In this document: positions 57,853 to 64,000 of the stretch, one piece after another | How the letters are laid out: each line of letters begins with the position of its first letter | Position numbering within the stretch: the stretch's first letter is position 1 | From: JAURVT01 sp049059935 | GTDB lineage: Bacteria; Actinomycetota; Actinomycetes; Propionibacteriales; Nocardioidaceae | Length of the DNA stretch: 64,000 bases | Assembly (NCBI RefSeq): GCF_049059935.1 | Contig: NZ_JBMGQR010000015.1 | Span: 1 to 64,000, forward strand | Direction: 5' to 3' | Notes under the pieces: model-generated | What the model was told of the DNA's origin: nothing | The model's input: the letters and a program-made list of their open reading frames with translations, nothing else | Databases searched by the model: none | Made by a program: the position numbers and the translations under genes

Positions 57853-60372
57853 ATGGCCATGTTCAGATCCAAGACCGACGGCAAGGCCGACCCCACGGCC
57901 GGCCAGACCTCCTCCACCAAGCGCCCCGGGGGCTCGACCTCCCGCGGCAGGAAACCACCTCGTAGCGGCAGCCGCGCCCCGCTGTGGCGCGCGATCGCCA
58001 CCCTCGCGGCCCTGGGCGTCGCCGCCGCCCTCGCCTTCACCGGCGCGCCGCGCCTCGGGCTCGACCTGAGCGGCGGCACCCAGATCGTCCTGGAGACCCA
58101 GGACACCGACCGGGTCCAGGCCGACGCCGAGGCCACCGACCGCGCGCTCACCATCCTGCGCGGACGCGTCGACGCCCTGGGCGTCGCGGAGCCCACGCTC
58201 GCCCGCTCCGGCGAGAACCGGATCATCGTCGAGCTCCCCGGCATCCAGGACCCCCGCGAGGCCGCCGAGGTGATCGGCAAGACCGCGCAGCTCACCTTCC
58301 ACCAGGTGACCAACCAGGCCGCGACGCCCGAGGAGTACGAGGCGGCGCAGACCGCGGCCAACGAGGCCGCCACCGCCCAGGCCCGCGAGGACGCCGAGGC
58401 CGACGGCGACGACCCGGCCGAGGTCGAGCCCGTCACCGACGGCGCGCAGCCGACGGGCCAGCCGCTCGTCCTGCCCGACGAGTCCGGCGCGCCGGTGGCG
58501 CTGGCCGCCCAGGCGCTCGACGGCAACGGCGTCAGCGACGCGGCCGAGGGCCAGCCCGAGGGCGGCCTGCAGTGGGTCGTCAACGTCAGCTTCAACGGCA
58601 CCGGCGCTCCCGCGTGGGGCGGCCTGGTCCAGGCCGCGTGCGCCGACCCGGCCAACGGGCAGCGCATCGCGATCGTGCTCGACAACGAGATCATCTCCTC
58701 GCCCGGCATCGTCCCGGCGCTCTGCCAGAGCGGCGGCGGCAGCAGCACGTCGATCACCGGCGACTTCACGCTGGAGTCCGCCAAGGACCTCGCCGTCCTG
58801 ATCAAGGGCGGCTCGCTGCCCGTTCCGGTCGACGTCATCGAGCAGCGCACCGTCGGCCCCACGCTCGGTGCGGCCGCCATCGACGCCTCCATCGAGGCCG
58901 GCATCATCGGCATCGCCCTCACCGGCATCTTCATCGTGCTCGTCTACCGCTTCGTCGGCTTCCTCGCCACGATCGCCCTCGCGACGTACGCGTTGATCTC
59001 CTACGCCATCCTGATCTGGCTGGGGGCGACGCTGACCCTGCCCGGGCTCGCGGGCTTCGTGCTCGCCATCGGCCTGGCCATCGACGCCAACGTGCTCGTG
59101 TTCGAGCGCGCGCGGGAGGAGTACGCCCTGAGACGGGGTGACGGTCTCGCCTCCGCGCTCGACACCGGCTACAAGAAGGCCTGGAGCGCGATCCTCGACT
59201 CCAACATCACCACTCTGCTGGCCGCCGGGCTGCTGTTCTTCCTCGCGTCCGGCCCGGTGCGCGGCTTCGGCGTCACGCTGTCCATCGGCGTCATCGCCTC
59301 GATGCTGTCGGCGCTCGTCATCGCCCGCGTGCTCACCGAGAGCTACGCCCGACGCCGGTTCGCCGACGACAGGCCCGCCCTGAGCGGCATCGCGGGCAAC
59401 GGACGGTTCCGCACCTGGCTCACCGAGAGCGGGCCGTACATCATGCGCCGCAGCGGGCTGTGGATCGGGATCACCGTCGCGGTCGCCGTGGTGTCGATCG
59501 GCGGGATCCTCGCGCGGGGCCTGAACCTCGGCGTCGAGTTCACCGGCGGCCGCATCCTGGAGTTCTCCACGGCCCAGGCCGCCGACCCCGAGACCGTGCG
59601 CACCGCCGTCGGCGACGCGGGCTTCCCGTCCGCGGTCGTCCAGGAGTCGTCGGGCGACGGCCAGAACGAGAACATCACCGTCCGCACCGACCAGATCACC
59701 AACGACGAGGCGGTCACGATCGAGGACGCCGTCGCGTCGTCCACCGGTGGCGAGGTCACCAAGGAGCGCGACGAGCTCATCGGCCCGAGCCTCGGCCAGG
59801 AGCTGCGCAACCAGGCCCTGATCGCGTTCGCGATCGCCGTCGCGGCGCAGATGATCTACCTGGCGTTCCGGTTCCGCTGGACCTTCGCCGCGGGCGCCGT
59901 GCTCTCGATGGCGTCGGTCGTGCTCACCGTCGTCGGCGTGTTCGCCTGGTGGGGCAAGCCGATCGACGGCGTGTTCCTGGCGGCGATCCTGTCGATCATC
60001 GGACTGGCGGTCAACGACACGATCGTCATCTTCGACCGCATCCGCGAGAAGCTCCGCGACAAGCTCGACAAGCCGCTGCGGCAGGAGGTGAACGACGCGA
60101 TCCTGGCGACGATCCCCCGCACCATCAACACCGGTCTGGGCGCCATGTTCATCCTCGCGGCGCTCGCCTTCCTCGGTGGCGACTCGCTGACGGACTTCGC
60201 GATCGCGCTGCTGATCGGCCTGTCGGTCGGCATCCTGTCGACGATCTTCACCGCGTCGGCGATCGCCGTCGTTCTGCAGGAGCGGTTCCCGCAGAAGGAG
60301 AAGTCCGAGAAGAAGCAGGCCGACCCGTACGCGGACATCGTCCACGCGGGTCGCGAGAGCGGCACCTCCTAG
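57853..60372 (+). CDS. secDF: Fused SecDF protein translocase subunit
   Basis: An 839-aa fusion of SecD and SecF. The first half has LGLDLSGGTQIVLET, a periplasmic P1 region and the RND helices (DASIEAGIIGIALTGIFIVLVYRFVGF, GLAIDANVLVFERAREE). The second half has LGVEFTGGRILEF, then SLGQELRNQALIAF and LAVNDTIVIFDRIRE. It pulls preproteins out with proton motive force. In most actinobacteria secD and secF are separate near yajC; this fused gene lies elsewhere, so it may be a second copy. ATG 57853; terminator after the gene. Confidence 0.9.
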   Translation: MAMFRSKTDGKADPTAGQTSSTKRPGGSTSRGRKPPRSGSRAPLWRAIATLAALGVAAALAFTGAPRLGLDLSGGTQIVLETQDTDRVQADAEATDRALTILRGRVDALGVAEPTLARSGENRIIVELPGIQDPREAAEVIGKTAQLTFHQVTNQAATPEEYEAAQTAANEAATAQAREDAEADGDDPAEVEPVTDGAQPTGQPLVLPDESGAPVALAAQALDGNGVSDAAEGQPEGGLQWVVNVSFNGTGAPAWGGLVQAACADPANGQRIAIVLDNEIISSPGIVPALCQSGGGSSTSITGDFTLESAKDLAVLIKGGSLPVPVDVIEQRTVGPTLGAAAIDASIEAGIIGIALTGIFIVLVYRFVGFLATIALATYALISYAILIWLGATLTLPGLAGFVLAIGLAIDANVLVFERAREEYALRRGDGLASALDTGYKKAWSAILDSNITTLLAAGLLFFLASGPVRGFGVTLSIGVIASMLSALVIARVLTESYARRRFADDRPALSGIAGNGRFRTWLTESGPYIMRRSGLWIGITVAVAVVSIGGILARGLNLGVEFTGGRILEFSTAQAADPETVRTAVGDAGFPSAVVQESSGDGQNENITVRTDQITNDEAVTIEDAVASSTGGEVTKERDELIGPSLGQELRNQALIAFAIAVAAQMIYLAFRFRWTFAAGAVLSMASVVLTVVGVFAWWGKPIDGVFLAAILSIIGLAVNDTIVIFDRIREKLRDKLDKPLRQEVNDAILATIPRTINTGLGAMFILAALAFLGGDSLTDFAIALLIGLSVGILSTIFTASAIAVVLQERFPQKEKSEKKQADPYADIVHAGRESGTS

Positions 60373-60398
60373 CCGCTCCCGCGGCACCCGCAGCACCC

Positions 60399-60434
60399 CA
60401 GGCCCGCGTCCGGCACCCGCCGGGCGCGGGCCTG
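60399..60434. terminator. Intrinsic terminator after secDF
   Basis: CAGGCCCGCG and CGCGGGCCTG pair perfectly in a 10-bp stem with a 16-nt loop, 27 bp after secDF. It separates secDF from the recQ gene. Confidence 0.65.
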
Positions 60435-60460
60435 TCGGTGCGGTGGGCGAGACTGCGGGA

Positions 60461-62578
60461 GTGCGTGAAGAAGCCGAGAAGCACCTGCAAGAGCTCGTCG
60501 GGTCACCCGACGCGCGCCTCCGCGACGACCAGTGGACCGCGATCGAGGCCCTCGTCGCCGACCACCGCCGCACCCTGGTGGTGCAGCGCACCGGGTGGGG
60601 CAAGTCGGCGGTCTACTTCGTCGCCACCGCCCTGCTGCGTGCGCGCGGCGCCGGTGCGACGGTGATCGTGTCGCCGCTGCTCGCGCTGATGCGCAACCAG
60701 GTGGCCGCCGCCGAGCGGGCCGGCATCAACGCCGTGACGATCAACTCCACCAACCCCGAGGCGTGGCGCGAGACGTACGAGGACGTCAAGGCCGGACGCA
60801 TCGACGTCCTGCTCGTCTCCCCCGAGCGGCTGAACAACCCCGAGTTCCGCGACCAGGTGCTGCCCGACCTCGCCGCGTCGGCGGGCCTGCTGGTGGTCGA
60901 CGAGGCGCACTGCATCTCCGACTGGGGCCACGACTTCCGTCCCGACTACCGCCGCATCCGCAACCTCCTGGCCGAGCTGCCCGAGGGCATCCCGGTGCTG
61001 GCCACCACCGCCACCGCCAACGAGCGCGTCACCACCGACGTCGCCGAGCAGCTGTCGCGCCGCGGCGACGCCACCCTCGAGGACGTCCTCGTGCTGCGCG
61101 GGTCGCTCGACCGCACGTCCCTGCGCCTCGGCGTCGTCGAGCTCGACGACCAGCAGCACCGGCTGGCCTGGCTGGCCGACCACCTGCACCAGCTGCCCGG
61201 CTCGGGCATCGTCTACTGCCTGACGGTCGCCGCCACCGCCGACGTCGCCGAGTTCCTGCGCAGCCGCGGGCACGAGGTGCGCTCCTACTCCGGCCAGACC
61301 GAGCAGGCCGAGCGCCTCGCCGCCGAGGACGACCTGCTGAACAACCGCGTCAAGGCCCTGGTGGCCACGTCCGCGCTCGGCATGGGCTTCGACAAGCCCG
61401 ACCTCGGCTTCGTGGTGCACCTCGGCGCGCCGCCCAGCCCGATCGCGTACTACCAGCAGGTCGGACGTGCGGGTCGCGCCGTCGACGACGCCACCGTGGT
61501 GCTGCTGCCCGGCCGCGAGGACAAGGCGGTCTGGGACTACTTCGGCTCGCTGTCGTTCCCGCCGTCCGACGTGGTGCGCGAGACGCTCGCCGCGCTCGAG
61601 GGCGCCGAGGGCGCGGTGTCGACCGCCCTGCTCGAGACCCAGGTGCCGCTGCGGCGTACCCGGTTGGAGGCGATGCTCAAGGTCCTCGACGTCGACGGCG
61701 CCGTCAAGCGCGTGCGGGGCGGGTGGACCTCCACCGGCGAGCCGTGGGAGTACGACCGCGAGCGCTACGACCGCGTGGCCGAGGCCCGCCACCGCGAGCA
61801 GGACACGATGCTCGAGTACGTCCGCACGACGGACTGCCGGCTGGCCTTCCTGCGCCGCTGCCTCGACGACCCCGAGCTCGAGGACGGCGCCCGCTGCGGT
61901 CGCTGCGACAACTGCGGCGGGCTCGAGCTCACCGCCGACGTCGACACCTCGGCCAGCGACGGCGCCCGCGACTGGCTCGAGCGCCCCGGCGTGGTCGTCG
62001 ACCCGCGCCGCATGTGGCCCACCGGGCTCCCCGACCGCGGCGTCGACCTCAAGGGCAAGATCCCGGCGGACGCGCAGGCCGCTCCCGGCCGCGCCGTCGC
62101 CCGGCTCACCGACCTCGGCTGGGGCTCGGCGCTGCGCGACCTGTTCGCCAGCGGCGCCCCCGACGGCGAGGTCCCCATCCCGCTGCGCCACGCCGCGGCC
62201 GAGGTGCTCGGCGCCTGGGAGTGGCCCGACGGCCCGCCCGAGGTGGTGGTCGGCACCCAGTCCGCGTCGCACCCGGTGCTCACCCACCACCTCGCCGAGG
62301 GGCTGGCCCGCTTCCTCAAGGTGCCGTTCGGCGGCGGGCTGGCGCTCGTGGGCGACCCGTCCACCGGCCGCGGGGCGATGAACTCCGCCCAGCGCGTCAT
62401 CGCCGTCCACGGGCGCCACGAGGTGCCCGCCTCGGTCGCCGAGGCCGTCGCCGGACGTCGGGTCCTGCTCGTCGACGACCGCGTCGTCACCGGGTGGACG
62501 CTGGCCCTGCACGCACGGCTGCTCCTGCAGGCCGGCGCCGCGCAGGTGCTGCCCTTCGTGCTCGCCACCGACACCTGA
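60461..62578 (+). CDS. recQ: RecQ-family helicase fused to a phosphoribosyltransferase-like domain
   Basis: A 705-aa SF2 DNA helicase: QRTGWGKS Walker A, VVDEAHCISDWGHDFRPDYRRI, TATANERVTTDV, ALGMGFDKPDLGFVVHLGAPPSPIAYYQQVGRAGR and a zinc site CGRCDNCGG. The C-terminal 150 residues carry RRVLLVDDRVVTGWTLALHARLL, the PRPP-binding motif of phosphoribosyltransferases, a fusion seen in actinobacteria. It unwinds DNA in repair and restart; the role of the extra domain is unknown. GTG 60461 fits the family start better than the upstream GTG 60443. Confidence 0.85.
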   Translation: MREEAEKHLQELVGSPDARLRDDQWTAIEALVADHRRTLVVQRTGWGKSAVYFVATALLRARGAGATVIVSPLLALMRNQVAAAERAGINAVTINSTNPEAWRETYEDVKAGRIDVLLVSPERLNNPEFRDQVLPDLAASAGLLVVDEAHCISDWGHDFRPDYRRIRNLLAELPEGIPVLATTATANERVTTDVAEQLSRRGDATLEDVLVLRGSLDRTSLRLGVVELDDQQHRLAWLADHLHQLPGSGIVYCLTVAATADVAEFLRSRGHEVRSYSGQTEQAERLAAEDDLLNNRVKALVATSALGMGFDKPDLGFVVHLGAPPSPIAYYQQVGRAGRAVDDATVVLLPGREDKAVWDYFGSLSFPPSDVVRETLAALEGAEGAVSTALLETQVPLRRTRLEAMLKVLDVDGAVKRVRGGWTSTGEPWEYDRERYDRVAEARHREQDTMLEYVRTTDCRLAFLRRCLDDPELEDGARCGRCDNCGGLELTADVDTSASDGARDWLERPGVVVDPRRMWPTGLPDRGVDLKGKIPADAQAAPGRAVARLTDLGWGSALRDLFASGAPDGEVPIPLRHAAAEVLGAWEWPDGPPEVVVGTQSASHPVLTHHLAEGLARFLKVPFGGGLALVGDPSTGRGAMNSAQRVIAVHGRHEVPASVAEAVAGRRVLLVDDRVVTGWTLALHARLLLQAGAAQVLPFVLATDT

Positions 62579-62603
62579 GCACCCACCGCGGCGGGTGCCG
62601 GCG

Positions 62604-63278
62604 TCAGCGCAGGATGGGCGGGTGGACGACCTTGGCGTCGCCCAGCTCGAAGATCTTGGCCGGGCGTCCCGGGCCGCCGGAGTTGGTGCGGTCGGTCGCG
62701 CGGATGAAGCCGTCGGCGCCGGTCACCTTGCGGTGGAAGTTGGCGGGGTCGAGCTTGCGGCCCCAGACGATCTCGTACACGCGTCGCAGCTCGGCGATCG
62801 TGAAGTAGCGGCTGCAGAAGGCCGCCGCCAGGGGCGAGTACTCCAGCTTCGAGCGCGCGCGCTCCACGGCCTCGTCGAGGATGACGTGGTGGTCGAAGGC
62901 GAGCTCGGCGCTGTCGAGGTCCTCGACGGCCAGCCACTCCGCCGACGACTGCGTGACGCCGGCGCGCGGCTCGGGCAGGTCGGGCAGCACGGCGAGGTAG
63001 GTCACCGACACCGTGCGGGCACGGGGGTCGCGCCTGGGCGCGCCGTAGGCAGCGACCTGCTCGAGGTGCACCAGGTCGATGTCGACCGCGGTCTCCTCGC
63101 GCAACACGCGCCCGGCGGCCTGGTCGAGGTCCTCGTCGGCACCGACCGAGCCGCCCGGCAGGGCGAGGTAGCCGCGGTAGGGCTCCTCGCTGCGGCGGAT
63201 CAGCAGCGCGCGCAGCCGTGAGTCACGAAGCGTCAGGACCACGATGTCGACGCTGACATGGACCTCCGACGCGCTCAT
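62604..63278 (-). CDS. Nudix regulator (NrtR-like)
   Basis: A 224-aa protein with an N-terminal Nudix domain and a C-terminal winged helix (YFTIAELRRVYEIVWGRKLDPANFHRKVTGADGFI), the NrtR layout. The Nudix box spans 43-65 but has Val58 in place of the canonical Glu and Ala64 in place of Gly; the metal ligands Glu61 and Glu62 remain. Such proteins sense NAD-related metabolites and repress NAD genes. No NAD gene lies next to it, so the target is unknown. The start is at 63278. Confidence 0.85.
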   Translation of the reverse strand: MSASEVHVSVDIVVLTLRDSRLRALLIRRSEEPYRGYLALPGGSVGADEDLDQAAGRVLREETAVDIDLVHLEQVAAYGAPRRDPRARTVSVTYLAVLPDLPEPRAGVTQSSAEWLAVEDLDSAELAFDHHVILDEAVERARSKLEYSPLAAAFCSRYFTIAELRRVYEIVWGRKLDPANFHRKVTGADGFIRATDRTNSGGPGRPAKIFELGDAKVVHPPILR

Positions 63279-63345
63279 GGCAGGACTCTACGGTGAGAGG
63301 CACCCGTGCCCGCCCGAGGGCGCGGCGACACGCTCGGCGCGCCGG

Positions 63346-63891
63346 TCAGAACGTCCTGGCCGAGGCCCGCGACAGCGAGAACCCGTGCCCCGTCGAGCGG
63401 TTGACGCACGTCACACCCGTGGTCGCGCTGGTGCAGCCGTAGTCGCCCACGAGCGTGGAGTTGCCGTACTTGAGGATCGTGTCGGACCCCATCACGGTGT
63501 CGCCGACGCAGGCGAACCCGGCCCCGTCGGCCCCGACCTCGAGGCTGTTGCCCCACGCGAGACCGCACGACTCGGGCTCGGCGGGAGGCTCGAACGAGCG
63601 CTCCCGGATGTCGCACCGTGCACCCTGCGACCCGATGTAGCAGCCGATGTTGCCGGTCGGGGTGGTGAAGGAGGCGATGGCGCCGACGATGTCGGGCAGG
63701 TCCACCGTCGGCGGGCTGGTCGGGGCACCGGTGGGCGTCGGCGACGGGGCCGGCGGCGTGGTCTGGCTCGAACCGCCGGTCGTGGGCCCGGGCTCGGGCT
63801 CGGCGCGCACGACGTCGCGCGCTCGTCCGCACCCGGCGAGGACGAGCGTCAGCAGCAGCACCGCGAGGACGACGGGACGCGCCCTAGTCAT
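63346..63891 (-). CDS. Lipoprotein with a DUF6636-like domain
   Basis: A 181-aa lipoprotein with signal peptide and lipobox LVLAGC (residue 21), then a Pro/Thr/Ser-rich linker (residues 30-62). The outer domain begins SFTTPTGNIGCYIGSQGARCDIRERSF and ends TCVNRSTGHGFSLSRA with six Cys, probably three disulfides. This resembles uncharacterised actinobacterial DUF6636-like proteins. Its start overlaps the universal stress protein end by 8 bp. Confidence 0.7.
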   Translation of the reverse strand: MTRARPVVLAVLLLTLVLAGCGRARDVVRAEPEPGPTTGGSSQTTPPAPSPTPTGAPTSPPTVDLPDIVGAIASFTTPTGNIGCYIGSQGARCDIRERSFEPPAEPESCGLAWGNSLEVGADGAGFACVGDTVMGSDTILKYGNSTLVGDYGCTSATTGVTCVNRSTGHGFSLSRASARTF

Positions 63892-64000
63892 GGTCCTCTG
63901 CGGGCACGCACAGCACGGGACGGTCCGTCAGGTGGAGCAGCTTGTGCGGCACCGAGCCCAGCATCGCGCCGCGGATCGGGCTCTCGCCCCAGGTGCCCAC
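63884..64000 (-). CDS. Universal stress protein, C-terminal fragment
   Basis: The last 38 residues of a gene that continues past the right edge. GAMLGSVPHKLLHLTDRPVLCVP is the C-terminal GS-x-x-x-K-x-L-H....PVL-V block of the UspA family, which binds ATP or signals stress. The frame ends at TAG 63884-63886. Confidence 0.75.
   Translation of the reverse strand: MGTWGESPIRGAMLGSVPHKLLHLTDRPVLCVPAEDHD

Noticed and set aside
57400..60603. 1067-aa minus strand frame
   Set aside because: Covers secDF exactly antisense and is Asp/Gly/Arg-rich low complexity; secDF is certain.

Overview
The window is high-GC DNA from a chromosome of an actinobacterium, probably Nocardioidaceae-like (Aeromicrobium/Nocardioides type). 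The signs are GTG starts, a WhiB-type regulator, a DUF3000 gene, the hemE-hemY-hemQ coproporphyrin heme route and a cysteine leader peptide ahead of an actinobacterial sulfite reductase operon. The genus is inferred from gene content, not proven.

Layout. (1) 1-3.9 kb: chromosome, with an MFS transporter tail, an alpha/beta hydrolase, a small membrane protein, tRNA-Val(CAC), an aminotransferase and a tRNA-Gly/Cys/Val(GAC) cluster. (2) 3.86-22.70 kb: an 18.8-kb integrated element in the 3' end of tRNA-Val(GAC), bounded by 31-bp identical direct repeats. A rightward left arm (4.0-6.9 kb) holds overlapping small genes, three of them DUF6907-like, and a ParB-like gene. The middle (7-11.7 kb) holds a DUF3800 gene, tiny membrane proteins and a leftward cassette headed by a methyltransferase fused to an Mrr-like nuclease. 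A leftward right arm (11.8-22.5 kb) reads integrase, Xis-like protein, small proteins, RecA/RepA-like ATPase, WhiB-like protein, HTH protein, two head-module-like small proteins, TerS-like protein and a 1451-aa tape measure protein. No large terminase, portal, capsid, major tail protein, lysis gene, CI-like repressor or FtsK-type transfer gene is visible. This set resembles a phage satellite or a heavily reduced prophage more than a complete prophage or an AICE, and it is the main discovery candidate.

(3) 22.7-37 kb: chromosome again, with a PLD-helicase-DUF3427 protein, betA/betB for glycine betaine synthesis, a DUF985 cupin, an Ltp-domain membrane protein, rsgA, a YihY-type protein, an AidB-like acyl-CoA dehydrogenase and an aquaporin-like protein without NPA motifs. 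(4) 37.2-40.8 kb: assimilatory sulfate reduction operon (leader peptide, sulfite reductase, zinc ribbon, APS reductase, CbiX-like chelatase). The chelatase can supply siroheme to the sulfite reductase. (5) 40.8-50.9 kb: ppk2, an SDR-like protein, an ATP-dependent DNA ligase, msrB, the hemE-hemY-hemQ operon, DUF3000 and RNase D. (6) 50.9-51.45 kb: a non-coding stretch with a long composite inverted repeat and a second structured palindrome. (7) 51.4-64 kb: methyltransferase, GNAT, flavoprotein reductase, pepC, phoD, a His-rich secreted protein, a fused SecDF, a RecQ-phosphoribosyltransferase fusion, an NrtR-like regulator, a lipoprotein and the end of a universal stress protein.

All family names come from reading motifs by eye; no database search was run.
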